This document shows, one piece after another, positions 1 to 13,000 of a stretch of 64,000 nucleotides of DNA. Within the stretch, counting starts at the first letter, position 1; every line of letters starts with the position of its first letter. Below the pieces are notes generated by a model. It worked only from the letters and a program-made list of their open reading frames with translations. It was not told where the DNA came from and did not search any database. The DNA is from Symsagittifera roscoffensis (Eukaryota > Xenacoelomorpha > Acoela > Convolutidae): positions 55,889,889 through 55,953,888 of the forward strand of contig NC_087067.1 of assembly GCF_963678635.1 (NCBI RefSeq), read 5' to 3'. The translations under genes and the position numbers were made by a program.

Positions 1-2510
1 CATACATACATACATACATACATACATACATACATACATACATACATACATACATACATACATACATACATACATACATACATACATACATACATACATA
101 CATACATACATACATACATACATACATACATACATACATACATACATACATACATACATACATACATACATACATACATACATACATACATACATACATA
201 CATACATACATACATACATACATACATACATACATACATACATACATACATACATACATACATACATACAAAAATACATACATACATACATACATACATA
301 CATACATACATACATACATACATACATACATACATACATACATACATACATACATACATACATACATACATACATACATACATACATACATACATACATA
401 CATACATACATACATACATACATACATACATACATACATACATACATACATACATACATACATACATACATACATACATACATACATACATACATACATA
501 CATACATACATACATACATACATACATACATACATACATACATACATACATACATACATACATACATACATACATACATACATACATACATACATACATA
601 CATACATACATACATACATACATACATACATACATACATACATACATACATACATACATACATACATACATACATACATACATACATACATACATACATA
701 CATACATACATACATACATACATACATACATACATACATACATACATACATACATACATACATACATACATACATACATACATACATACATACATACATA
801 CATACATACATACATACATACATACATACATACATACATACATACATACATACATACATACATACATACATACATACATACATACATACATACATACATA
901 CATACATACATACATACATACATACATACATACATACATACATACATACATACATACATACATACATACATACATACATACATACATACATACATACATA
1001 CATACATACATACATACATACATACATACATACATACATACATACATACATACATACATACATACATACATACATACATACATACATACATACATACATA
1101 CATACATACATACATACATACATACATACATACATACATACATACATACATACATACATACATACATACATACATACATACATACATACATACATACATA
1201 CATACATACATACATACATACATACATACATACATACATACATACATACATACATACATACATACATACATACATACATACATACATACATACATACATA
1301 CATACATACATACATACATACATACATACATACATACATACATACATACATACATACATACATACATACATACATACATACATACATACATACATACATA
1401 CATACATACATACATACATACATACATACATACATACATACATACATACATACATACATACATACATACATACATACATACATACATACATACATACATA
1501 CATACATACATACATACATACATACATACATACATACATACATACATACATACATACATACATACATACATACATACATACATACATACATACATACATA
1601 CATACATACATACATACATACATACATACATACATACATACATACATACATACATACATACATACATACATACATACATACATACATACATACATACATA
1701 CATACATACATACATACATACATACATACATACATACATACATACATACATACATACATACATACATACATACATACATACATACATACATACATACATA
1801 CATACATACATACATACATACATACATACATACATACATACATACATACATACATACATACATACATACATACATACATACATACATACATACATACATA
1901 CATACATACATACATACATACATACATACATACATACATACATACATACATACATACATACATACATACATACATACATACATACATACATACATACATA
2001 CATACATACATACATACATACATACATACATACATACATACATACATACATACATACATACATACATACATACATACATACATACATACATACATACATA
2101 CATACATACATACATACATACATACATACATACATACATACATACATACATACATACATACATACATACATACATACATACATACATACATACATACATA
2201 CATACATACATACATACATACATACATACATACATACATACATACATACATACATACATACATACATACATACATACATACATACATACATACATACATA
2301 CATACATACATACATACATACATACATACATACATACATACATGCATACATACATACATACATACATACATACATACATACATACATACATACATACATG
2401 CATACATGCATACATACATACATACATACATACATACATACATACATACATACATACATACATACATACATACATACATGCATACATACATACATACATA
2501 CATACATACA

Positions 2511-2541
<31 letters not shown>
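1..2541. repeat. (CATA)n tetranucleotide microsatellite, about 2.5 kb
   Basis: The first 2541 bases are an almost pure CATA array. The only interruption in the first 2.3 kb is an AAAA insertion near 271. A few CATG variants cluster near the right end, at about 2342, 2398, 2406 and 2478. The array runs off the left edge of the window, so its true length is unknown. Open frames through it are artefacts of the repeat. Variation only at the right edge fits replication slippage homogenising the interior. Confidence 0.98.
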
Positions 2542-2542
<1 letters not shown>

Positions 2543-2596
2543 AATAAGCTTACAAACAAAACAGATACTCCTGGAACCTACAGTCAGGATTTTGTT

Positions 2597-2796
2597 NNNN
2601 NNNNNNNNNNNNNNNNNNNNNNNNNNNNNNNNNNNNNNNNNNNNNNNNNNNNNNNNNNNNNNNNNNNNNNNNNNNNNNNNNNNNNNNNNNNNNNNNNNNN
2701 NNNNNNNNNNNNNNNNNNNNNNNNNNNNNNNNNNNNNNNNNNNNNNNNNNNNNNNNNNNNNNNNNNNNNNNNNNNNNNNNNNNNNNNNNNNNNNNN
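2597..2796. other. Assembly gap (200 N)
   Basis: Exactly 200 Ns just after the microsatellite, a conventional placeholder length, so the true distance is unknown. It lies about 185 bp outside the left LTR. Confidence 0.99.
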
Positions 2797-2981
2797 CAAA
2801 TGTCAATTCAGATTGGCAATTTTAAACTGTCTATAGTAATAAGAAAAGGCTACGATATTATAAATACTATTGAAAAAACAGACCGTTTACAAACAAATGT
2901 TCCTAAAACGCCATATAATTCGAGGGGTACTTTGAAATACAACTAAGGAAAATCAAGTTTTTATGTTGAAATTTTGTTGAT
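2797..2981. other. Short host flank of the retrotransposon
   Basis: AT-rich sequence without a recognisable feature. The bases touching the left LTR are TTGAT. The bases after the right LTR are GATGC. The two flanks share only GAT, so no clear target-site duplication is visible. Confidence 0.6.
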
Positions 2982-3865
2982 TGTAACATTCGCCCAAATA
3001 TCACTCAGCGACGGAGCGTAGAAAAAGTACCTATCAACGACTGGCAGGCGTCAGTTACCTTAATTCTACTCGTTTTTCACCGTCTCGACCTTGCCAGTTG
3101 ATTTTCTGGTCTGTTTAGGGCAAAGTAAAAAGTTACCATTTTTAGGCCATCAGTCAAACGACTTTTGATCAGCTTTCGTTTGCATGCGAACACAACCACA
3201 TAGCTGAGTCTCGGATCCTCAGACTACGTGATTGTCATTAAAAACACGGCTCGAACAACCTATTTTATTATGTTTTTGTGTGACAGTTTTATATTAAATC
3301 CATTGGAGATGGATTGACCCTTTCCTTTTTCTATCTACTCATGCTCTGAAATATTAAATAATAACGGTGTTAATTAAGATCTAGGACATTACAGCAGCTG
3401 TTATAGTCAGTTTTCACAGTCCCTTCACATATAACAGTCTCTGGGGGACCAAGCCTCCGCTCCCGTGATTTTCTTGAGATAACACTCTTATCTCCTATAT
3501 TTCGTGTCCCGGGAGGGTTCCGTGGTATTTCTCTTCCCCCCACTGAAGCCTCCGTCTCCACAAATATCTGTCGCTAAGGTCCTTATCGTGTGTTCTTGCC
3601 ACGATAAGAGGCTCCGTGTTTTTCTGTCTCTGATACAACTGTTCTTCACAATCTATATCGTGGTTCTGATTTTCGTCTTTTTTATTCAAAATGGCCGTCT
3701 TTTTTCTATTTCTCAGAAATGTTCTTCTTCCGATCGAAATTTTAAAAATAAAAATTCTAGAACATTCTGACCCTCCGTCGCAACACTTTTCTGTTCATAA
3801 GGCCTTTAGTCACTCTTTGTTCTGTCGCGGGAAGGTTGTGCTGTGTCATCCGGCAGAATGGCACA
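2982..3865 (-). repeat. 3' LTR (884 bp)
   Basis: It begins TGTAACATTCG and ends GGCACA on the plus strand, so in element sense it runs TGTGCC to GTTACA with the usual TG...CA ends. By eye it differs from the other LTR at three positions: T/A near 3004, C/T near 3078 and G/T near 3820. The inner border is set by the point where the two copies diverge, right after GGCACA. Small frames inside it are identical in both LTRs and are not supported as genes. Confidence 0.95.
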
Positions 3866-3880
3866 TACTCCCCGGACAAG
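3866..3880 (-). promoter_or_regulatory. Polypurine tract for plus-strand DNA priming
   Basis: In element sense the sequence reads CTTGTCCGGGGAG, then TA, then the 3' LTR. A purine run directly upstream of the 3' LTR is where plus-strand synthesis starts in LTR elements. Its core recurs at five internal sites in pol (20880, 20796, 20754, 20712 and 18248). Confidence 0.75.
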
Positions 3881-4615
3881 TCTCCATCAATGTCCCTATT
3901 GATCGCACAACACCGGGTTATCGTCAAGTAGGTATCCAGTTTTCTGTAACCAATCTTACAAATCGCATAAGAAAATGAAATTTATCTACTCCACTTCAAC
4001 TCACTACGTGTTCACAAATGGCATCGTACTACATCTCACTGCCTTTCAACATTTTCACAAAATTTGCACCATGAGGAGTGTCCTAGATAAAATTTCTTTT
4101 CTGACTACTTACGTCGTCTTGTTATAAAACTTCTTTTCGCTCTTTGTGATTAAAAAGTGGGACGTGGCACGGCCACGCACCCGTTAAAATTAACTTAACT
4201 TCACTCACCAAGTATAATTAGTCATTTATGCGGTCCTTTCAATATTAAAACTAAGAAACTCTGTGGCTAGGAAAGTTATTGAGTTACCCACCCTTCTCGA
4301 GCGAATTTACTCAAACTTACCATGTCGCCACACAGTGAATTTGTGTCTTACACAGGTTAAAAACTTCAGTCGGGAATAAATAGGTAAATATACTCACCTA
4401 TGCTCCTTATATACATACATAGATAGTAGTAACTAAAATCAACAATTTCAACAATTTTAACAATTGCAACAATTTTCAAAGTTTGGTCTGACCAAACTAA
4501 ATCAAAACAAAAAGTTTAACAAGTTCAATAATCAAAACTTGGTTGATTTGTTCAAGTGTTTACACACAAAGACAATCAAGTTTTTTTCTCCTTCTCTTCT
4601 CTTCTTCGGTCATCT
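3881..4615 (-). other. 3' untranslated region of the element
   Basis: Non-coding, AT-richer stretch between the end of ORF2 and the polypurine tract. It contains a short run of CAACAATTT-type repeats (about 4440-4478). A near-perfect hairpin follows at 4480-4498, with arms AGTTTGGTC and GACCAAACT around one base. The 45 bases next to the polypurine tract resemble the sequence around the internal tract-like site at 18248. Confidence 0.7.
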
Positions 4616-5416
4616 TCATTCCATCATTTCTCCATCCTGATGTTCGGCGTCACTGTCTTCCAGAACTTTCTCTAACATGTCCAGAGAGTTGCGGGCCGTG
4701 CCCCAACCCTCCTGTTCCAACAGCCTCGGTTTGCAACAAGGTAGCAAGTCCACATTCACCTTCTGCTCCCGGTTCCTGCAAAAGCTGTTGTGAAGACATA
4801 GGCTCACGTTTCGTTCTAGGTCAGCTCTTAAGACCTCTTTCTTCTCATCTTCAGTAACACAAGGCGCTCCAGCTACTCGCTTCACCGCCGTGGTGACCGC
4901 GTTTCTATGCGTCAGGAAAGCTCTCTTATAGGCTCCTGGTCCTATGTCTAGCTGGAAAGATTGATAGGCTTCCGTGTTCCTTGACATGTGACGCTTCGCA
5001 CGTTCATACATCCAAGATGTCATCACTGCACGGAACCAAGGCATCAATCTTTGCCTTGACCATATTCTTTCGATGGCTTTAGGTATTCTCAGAACCTTGC
5101 AGGTGGTTCTGAAAAGATCCAATTCACTACTCATTTTCACGTTGCTCAGCTGTTCAGAAGTCGGCACGGCCGTCTCCTGCTCACTTGTGTCTGCATTAGC
5201 CTCCAACCATCTCACTGCTAGCATGGCGCTAACCACCACGATTGACACTGGTTGATTCTGATCGGGCAACCCCGTGGAGTACAACTCCTCCACGTCCCAT
5301 ACTAGGATCAGATTCCCGCGTTTGGGGTACCACAACGTCTGCGCTAAGCAGTGGCAAGGATACTCCCCATGGGTTCTCACTATGTTCCTTCGGGTCCGAT
5401 ACCCTGAGGCTCCCAG
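4616..5416 (-). CDS. ORF2 tail segment 3 (unknown function)
   Basis: About 266 codons in the same frame as the segment before it, separated from it only by UAA followed by CUG (5417-5419). It ends at UGA, one codon, UGA, the only UGA stops found at the end of this long frame. No domain is recognised. The protein is basic in the middle and acidic at the very end (an EDSDAEHQDGEMME-type tail). An ATG lies about 19 codons in, but without a known mRNA I cannot say whether it is used. It is most simply read as the C-terminal part of a single ORF2 product reached by readthrough, or stranded by a nonsense mutation. Confidence 0.6.
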   Translation of the reverse strand: MGASGYRTRRNIVRTHGEYPCHCLAQTLWYPKRGNLILVWDVEELYSTGLPDQNQPVSIVVVSAMLAVRWLEANADTSEQETAVPTSEQLSNVKMSSELDLFRTTCKVLRIPKAIERIWSRQRLMPWFRAVMTSWMYERAKRHMSRNTEAYQSFQLDIGPGAYKRAFLTHRNAVTTAVKRVAGAPCVTEDEKKEVLRADLERNVSLCLHNSFCRNREQKVNVDLLPCCKPRLLEQEGWGTARNSLDMLEKVLEDSDAEHQDGEMME

Positions 5417-6205
5417 TTACGGTTCCACTTCCATCAGAATTCTATGTAGGTCGTCTTTCTCTTCTATGGTGGGGAATTCAGTGGGTAACGCTCCACTCGC
5501 TTTCTGCTTCTGGAACTCACTCACGTTGCCTTCGTTCAGTCTCATGAACTCTTCTCCCACAACGTCTTGCAACTCGCCTTCGGATCTCTTCGGGACTGCC
5601 CGAAAGATCTTTGCCAACAAGTCATATGACCTCTCTGACATTCTGGCCAACCTCACGCACTTTGGCACAGAGAAAAGTTGGTCAACCAACACTTGTTGCG
5701 TCCTCGCATCCATCACCACCATGTGCGTAGGATACTTGCTATTACAATACGGCGCTGAGCTTGAACCCACCATATATTTTGAACCAGTAGGTCTGTGATA
5801 GGCTTCACTATCCTTCAGATTCATTTCATTCTCTAGGGCTTCTCGCCAGCCTCCAATCTTTTGCTCTGTCTGTAATGCTCCAGGGAATATTTCCACGCTG
5901 AGGGACGTCACTAGCTCATGGGCACGCTCCAAGCGCTCGAGCGATTCTATCGAACTCGTCATGCTGCAAAATCCCAAGGCTGTGATCAGGTTTACGTCCG
6001 TCACCCCATGGCAGTCTGCGACCAACTCCATGGCACTCTTATCTGACATGCTCAATCTTCCGTACAATCGTGCCAGTTGTCGATGCTGCTCGCTTAGCGT
6101 AATCAGGCAGTGTCCCAGGTTACAAACATGTCCTTCCATCCCACTGTGTTGAGCCAAGCATGTGCCTTGCTTCAACCAATTACTCGATGTACCTTCCTCG
6201 AACAG
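5417..6205 (-). CDS. ORF2 tail segment 2 (unknown function)
   Basis: About 262 codons, in frame with both neighbours. It is bounded upstream by UAG CUG (6206-6208) and downstream by UAA CUG (5417-5419). No known domain, signal peptide or membrane segment is seen. It is predicted helical and rich in Leu, Glu and Ser. The absence of frameshifts in all three tail segments argues that the frame was recently, or still is, translated. Alternatives are a separate small protein from an internal ATG or a dead remnant. Confidence 0.6.
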   Translation of the reverse strand: MFEEGTSSNWLKQGTCLAQHSGMEGHVCNLGHCLITLSEQHRQLARLYGRLSMSDKSAMELVADCHGVTDVNLITALGFCSMTSSIESLERLERAHELVTSLSVEIFPGALQTEQKIGGWREALENEMNLKDSEAYHRPTGSKYMVGSSSAPYCNSKYPTHMVVMDARTQQVLVDQLFSVPKCVRLARMSERSYDLLAKIFRAVPKRSEGELQDVVGEEFMRLNEGNVSEFQKQKASGALPTEFPTIEEKDDLHRILMEVEP

Positions 6206-7024
6206 CTACGTGGACGGGTTGCTCTTCTTCTTCGTCAATCTCATGGCCAGCAGGTGATGTATCATGGCCAGATCATGTAAACTCGCATCATCATCCCGTT
6301 CTAACATGACATCCGCGGTCATGTCCCAGATTAAGCCTGCGTTAGGATGGGGACACCAGGAAGGTTTCATGAGTTCCCACATCACTACTAGACTGGTTTT
6401 CAAGGGACCGTCCCAAGAACCACAATCAAAACTCACTTGCCCTTTTAGCTCGGGAATCGAGGGCTCGACTACTCGTTCTTCCAAAATAATTCCAAGCTTG
6501 GGTTGTTCCACCATCAACATTCCAATTTCCTTAATCCGTTCAACCCAGAAGTTGAGCACTGTGACTTGCTCGTAGTCGAAGTATGCTTCCCTGGCTTCTT
6601 CGTTCACGAAGGGATTATACGCCATCCCCGGTATGCCAGACACGTATTGGAACGACTTCAGTTTCCCTAGTGTTGCAAACTCCTTTTGTCCTCTGGCCGC
6701 TTCAATCAAGTCTCTGCTCACTCTCAATTCTTTGTTGGAGTATCTTCTCACCTCTTCCAACTTGCGATAGCTTTCCATATCATTCGACTCCTTGCTTGGC
6801 ACGGTCAATGGCATGTCCTGATATAGCTCTAGGAGTGCCCTAAGGAAGTTCCTTTCGCAATCAACTCCCTTTTGCCGAATGATCTTTATACATTCTCCCA
6901 ACACAGGAGTGGGGATGCGATCCACCACGAACCTGACCAAGCAAAGGGCATCCTTACGCTTAGCCCATGCTATCGCTGAATCGTCTTTCGAAATCAATGC
7001 TCGTAGAGCTTCCATTAACTCTAG
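6206..7024 (-). CDS. ORF2 tail segment 1 (unknown function)
   Basis: About 272 codons directly continuing the large ORF2 after CAG UAG CUA GAG (stop at 7025-7027). An ATG lies only three codons after the stop, so reinitiation and readthrough are both possible. No domain is recognised. The segment has acidic and hydrophobic helical stretches but no membrane segment. It ends at ACG UAG CUG. Confidence 0.6.
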   Translation of the reverse strand, partial: LELMEALRALISKDDSAIAWAKRKDALCLVRFVVDRIPTPVLGECIKIIRQKGVDCERNFLRALLELYQDMPLTVPSKESNDMESYRKLEEVRRYSNKELRVSRDLIEAARGQKEFATLGKLKSFQYVSGIPGMAYNPFVNEEAREAYFDYEQVTVLNFWVERIKEIGMLMVEQPKLGIILEERVVEPSIPELKGQVSFDCGSWDGPLKTSLVVMWELMKPSWCPHPNAGLIWDMTADVMLERDDDASLHDLAMIHHLLAMRLTKKKSNPST

Positions 7025-10000
7025 CTACTGTTCTCGTGATTTCGAGTCATTACTGGCTTCATACTCCGCCTTTTTGATGCCCATCAAGCACCAAGCCAGT
7101 CGTACTTGCAGATCAGTTCTCACGCAAGGATGAGCCAGGTATGCTGCCACAGTAGCAGGTGCATTCATCGTCTCATCGAAGTATTTCTGGAGGGCCGCCC
7201 TCCAAGAAATCTCTAGCAGTTTTTCCAATCCAATTTCATTCGCTTCTGATGACATCACTGTGCCATACTCTCTTCGATTGAAGTTAGAGTTCTCCGTAAG
7301 CCCTTTCAGATATTCTTGCATGGCCCGCTTTTCACTCCAAGCCATCAGGTGCCCTCTCGCGGAGTTCCTCGCTTTCAACATCTCCACATAACCCCCTGCC
7401 GGATCTCCCATGTGGACCGATTCCGGCACAGTTATTCGACTGTACTCGACCACGTCGAGTTGTCCTTCCAGTTTCAACTTGGCCATGTTGATCCGCGAGG
7501 GCCTATAATCTTCAAGTCCTCCAGATCCACATTGACTGATGACTTCCCTTTCTAACTTAGTGTCTGCCAGGGTTCGCGCCGTCTTCTTCGATCTAGTGGC
7601 GGTTACGGTCAGACCTGCCAAGAGCATAGGGGGTATCAGATTCTCTTTTTCTCCCCCTGTCAGCGTTGCGCTATCTCCTTGCCCGCTCTCGCCTGAACGA
7701 CCTGCGCTCGTTAAAGAGGTCACCACTGCGCTGGCTCTCGACTTCACCACTCTCGGGTTCATGGCTCGACTTCCTGTTTTCCCTTTTAGTCGCTTCAGCC
7801 CTTTCCTGGCTCGTCTGACAGGTAATTTCTTTGCAACATGCTGATCATCGGCACTGTCTTCTGTTACTGACTCGGTCAGAACATCCGACTCCATGGAGCT
7901 CACTATTTTCTCCAGGACCTCACGCATGATGGGTTGGTTCAATCCCACCTTCATTATGGACTGCGTCCCATATCGCCTTATCACGTCCCAAGATTTCTCC
8001 ATGAAGTTTACTCGGCTCCAGATTGCTCCTGTCTTGCCTTCCAACTCCATTTGATATCTTTCCCATTCTTCTTCTGGTAATGTGCTGAGGAACAATATCT
8101 TCATTGACTCTTCGATTTTCCTCCTCCTTGGTGATTCATAAAGCAGTTTCTGCGGATCCCTGCTTCGGCACTCTCTAGCCTGGCTTATTGGGTCTATCGG
8201 AGATAGATCGGCCGACGCCTCCTTTGTAGGAGACATGAAGGACGATGGTGCCATTAGCAATATACTCCCATCGACTTCCCCATCGTCGTCTTCACTGAAC
8301 CGGTATTCTAGCAAGTCCCTTTCCAACGCCCCTAGATCGGTCTCTCCCGGTTTCTCCGTCTTACTTCCGGTCCCGTCATCGTTATCGTCCTGATCCATCA
8401 ATTCATCGTCGTCCGCATCAGGTTTCGGCCTAGGTCCCGAGGGTCCTTGTCGCGCGTCTGTGCCCGAATCCGGCCGAGCCGGTACGGCCATGTCTCCTGC
8501 ATGATAAAACAATTCATCATCGACCAGGAACTCTACCAACTCCTCGCCATGTGGGGCCAGGTCCTCTATCGTTATATATGAGCCTCCTCTGCTCTCCCTT
8601 GCCACCTCCAGCATCACCACTTTCGCTTCTCCTGACCACTTCAGTCTCGATAAGTCATCCGCGGAAGAATATACTTCGTTCCACGTTTCAGCCGAGACCT
8701 CTGGTCTCCTGGAGGGTAGTGCTTTGATCTTTTTCCTGCTCCAGGCATCGGGGAATGAGAAGTCGAACGTATGCGCGGCAGCAACGTTCCAGCTGATGAA
8801 GCGCGGCTCCATCCCTCCACTCCACTTCAGCATTCTCTTCTCTGCGTCACGAGCTGCTCCAATACGAGGGGCAGTGATGGGAGATGTGACTCCCAACAAC
8901 ATCCTCCTTATCGGTGGATATCGATGGCATTGGTCCGGCAGCGGCCTGGACCCAGGAAGCCATGTTTGTTGATTCTCTTTCGCATGGGCATAGGCTCCCG
9001 GCAATTGAGGTACTCCCACAGCCTCTCCTGTATCCTTCACCACTGGTCTCAAATTCCAGAGTTTTGGGTTAAACTGGATGTGGGACAGATCCTCACGGCC
9101 CATTCTGCATTTGAAGTGGTTGTTGAAGTCCATCAACACCCAGCCTGGCTCTGCTATTCTTCCGAACAGCCTATCGTCGCTAGCCAGCTTCCTCAGTTCA
9201 CTCTGTTCTACCCAATTCAGCACGGAACAATCCACTACTGAGACCAGGTTGACGTACAACACTGAATTCCTGTACGCTTTAACTTGCACATCCGGAAACG
9301 CAAAAGACATCACCGGTCCATACACCACTGTGACGAATTCCCTCAGTCCGTGGACCAGAGCCAACGGATCAATCCGCATCATGACAGCTAAGTCTGTTAG
9401 TAAGGGCATGCCACAATACTGCTTACATTCGCCTGCGTTCGTCGCCACCTTGTCCTCTCCTGTGATGCTTCTGTTCTGTTGCAAGAAGTATTGAAGCAGG
9501 AGAGTCCTCCAGTCTTTCATCTTCTTGAGCGAGGCGGTTTCCAACTGTGCATTGAACTCACGACTGGGTCCCTGTAGTTGTTCAGGGTAACGTAATAGCA
9601 CAAGCAAATCTCCCAGTCGACCATAGGTCATGGCAATCAGAGTCAGGAGTCCGTCCAATCTCAAATCTGCCAACGCTTGGGTAAAGAGGTTTGCCGGTCC
9701 TTTCACAAAGTTTTCATGACCAAATGTCACGTATAAGGCTAGCACCAGGCCAATCGACAACTTCCTGATGTCTTTGACGAAGCTCGCGATCAGGTTCCTA
9801 GATGCCTTCGGATAGCACGTCGATAGGAAAGATGGCGTCCATCCCACTCCCATTCCACCCAAGATAGCATCTGATCGTTCATACTGTGCCTTCGTGGCCA
9901 GCACGTCAGCTTGGAACTTGTCCAACGACATCGTGTTTACGTCTTGCATCAGTTTCAACATCTTGCCTCCAGCCAACTCCCGGGCATTAAGTAGATTCTT

Positions 10001-13000
10001 CAGATACGCGTGTATCTCTTTAATTATTGCCGGCGCATGCTCAAACGCGTCCTCACCCGAGGTGCACAGCCTCGGTGACAGATACAACCATATGTTGTTG
10101 TGTGGCTTCGTACGCAAAGCTATTGCCATGAGGTCCTCCTCTGCTGACGTCATATTCTTTCTGATCATCCTTCCCTGCTCATTCTCTGCATGATCCATCT
10201 GTCTGAACCAGAGATCATCAGCCACCTGTTGTACTAACAGATGATCGTCACCTACCCCTGGTCTTAGCTTCAGTAATCTTGCGAAGTTAGACAGCTCCAA
10301 CCCCAGAACTTCATCTAGCACCAACCGAGTTGTGCTACAATCTCTGAGCCCCTGTATGGCATTCGAGATGTCAGCCCAAACGGCGGGAAGCTCAGATCGG
10401 GACGGATAGTAATTGTCCGGGTCCACCACTCTGTTTGGGGCAGGAATTATCACGTTAAATATCCCCTCTGCTATCATCGTGACCATTGTGTACACAAATT
10501 GAAGGGGTTCAGGCAACGCAGCGTAGCCTGGTGACAATACGAAGATCACCTTCACCACATTCATGGTGAAACCTTGTCTTGCTGCTGCCTCTACCTCGGC
10601 CATCGCCGAGAGCAGTGTCATTATCGCCTCCCCTATAACTTCGTTACTCGGGATCGACCCATCCGTCAGACGTGACAATAAGCCCCTGCTTTGTAGATGA
10701 TCATTTGAGCCTGCAACCACTATTACCTGCGGCTCCATGCTGACCACTCTCCGTACACTTATCATCATGCCTATCGCCTGTCCCCAGTCCAGTTTAGGCG
10801 CCGTTAAGAAAATCACATCGGGCCAGAATAGAGAACGGGGCGTGTAGAGATAATCGGAGCCGGCCACAACCAGATATTTGGCAGCCTTCATGTCCAAGGG
10901 GTCATAAGCTGCAAAAAGGCCATCGCCTATTGGGGCCTTCAGGTTCCCGTATCTCTTATCGTCTCCAACCACTGTTGTAGTTCGGGGGTAATCCCTCGAA
11001 TACTCGCCCGGCGTCTGACCGGGTGGTTTAGCGAATTGTCTGTACATCTTGTGATGTTTGTTATTGAGCTTGTTCTCCGTCTGGAACTTGCCCTTGCGCA
11101 CAGGTGGTGTCCTTTCCCGGGTCCTATCTCGAACGTCGGTGAGCGACCGGGTGTTTAAAGGTCCAAAGGTATTGTCATGAGGTAATCCATCCAGGTCTAC
11201 ATGTCGGAGTGAGGTCGAGGAGCTGAATTTCTCCTGCTCTGCTAGCAGCCAATCCACACCCGGTATCCGATAAAGTCGCGACACTGTGGGACTTTCACCG
11301 CCAGTCATTCTCATCGCATCCTCCCGACACGTCAAGGTATTCATATTCAACTTCGCCGACATGTCCGTCTTATACTGACCCCAGTGACTAGGATCTGATC
11401 TATTCCAAAGCAGCCTGCTGCCTGATTCGATCCCCTCCGCTGGCACGGTACTTGTAGACGGTCCTGCTGTCGAAGCAGGATTTGTCGTGGCAGGCGAATC
11501 GTTCCTCCTAGACGCGGTCTGGGAGTTATTCCTGTTGTTCTGTTCCACCGATCTGCCGAGTCGGCTTCCAATCGATTGCGGCCTGGGAGGAGGAGCAGTC
11601 CCTAGCCTGTCGCTCACTATTTTCTCCAGGACCTCACGCATGATGGGTTGGTTCAATCCCACCTTCATTATGGACTGCGTCCCATATCGCCTTATCACGT
11701 CCCAAGATTTCTCCATGAAGTTTACTCGGCTCCAGATTGCTCCTGTCTTGCCTTCCAACTCCATTTGATATCTTTCCCATTCTTCTTCTGGTAATGTGCT
11801 GAGGAACGATATCTTCATTGACTCTTCGATTTTCCTCCTCCTTGGTGATTCATAAAGCAGTTTCTGCGGATCCCTGCTTCGGCACTCTCTAGCCTGGCTT
11901 ATTGGGTCTATCGGAGATAGATCGGCCGACGCCTCCTTTGTAGGAGACATGAAGGACGATGGTGCCATTAGCAATAAACTCCCATCGACTTCCCCATCGT
12001 CGTCTTCACTGAACCGGTATTCTAGCAAGTCCCTTTCCAACGCCCCTAGATCGGTCTCTCCCGGTTTCTCCGTCTTACTTCCGGTCCCGTCATCGTTATC
12101 GTCCTGATCCATCAATTCATCGTCGTCCGCATCAGGTTTCGGCCTAGGTCCCGAGGGTCCTTGTCGCGCGTCTGTGCCCGAATCCGGCCGAGCCGGTACG
12201 GCCATGTCTCCTGCATGATAAAACAATTCATCATCGACCAGGAACTCTACCAACTCCTCGCCATGTGGGGCCAGGTCCTCTATCGTTATATATGAGCCTC
12301 CTCTGCTCTCCCTTGCCACCTCCAGCATCACCACTTTCGCTTCTCCTGACCACTTCAGTCTCGATAAGTCATCCGCGGAAGAATATACTTCGTTCCACGT
12401 TTCAGCCGAGACCTCTGGTCTCCTGGAGGGTAGTGCTTTGATCTTTTTCCTGCTCCAGGCATCGGGGAATGAGAAGTCGAACGTATGCGCGGCAGCAACG
12501 TTCCAGCTGATGAAGCGCGGCTCCATCCCTCCACTCCACTTCAGCATTCTCTTCTCTGCGTCACGAGCTGCTCCAATACGAGGGGCAGTGATGGGAGATG
12601 TGACTCCCAACAACATCCTCCTTATCGGTGGATATCGATGGCATTGGTCCGGCAGCGGCCTGGACCCAGGAAGCCATGTTTGTTGATTCTCTTTCGCATG
12701 GGCATAGGCTCCCGGCAATTGAGGTACTCCCACAGCCTCTCCTGTATCCTTCACCACTGGTCTCAAATTCCAGAGTTTTGGGTTAAACTGGATGTGGGAC
12801 AGATCCTCACGGCCCATTCTGCATTTGAAGTGGTCGTTGAAGTCCATCAACACCCAGCCTGGCTCTGCTATTCTTCCGAACAGCCTATCGTCGCTAGCCA
12901 GCTTCCTCAGTTCACTCTGTTCTACCCAATCCAGCACGGAACAATCCACTACTGAGACCAGGTTGACGTACAACACTGAATTCCTGTACGCTTTAACTTG

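Noticed and set aside
2342-2836. Open frame through the CATA array and the gap
   Set aside because: Pure consequence of the tetranucleotide repeat and Ns (HTYI repeats).
3370-3978. Small open frames in the LTRs
   Set aside because: Present identically in both LTRs because the LTRs are copies, with no family similarity or conserved start context.
8724-9494. Plus-strand open frames opposite ORF2 and pol, repeated at +3714
   Set aside because: Shadows of the minus-strand coding sequence, repeated only because the module is duplicated.
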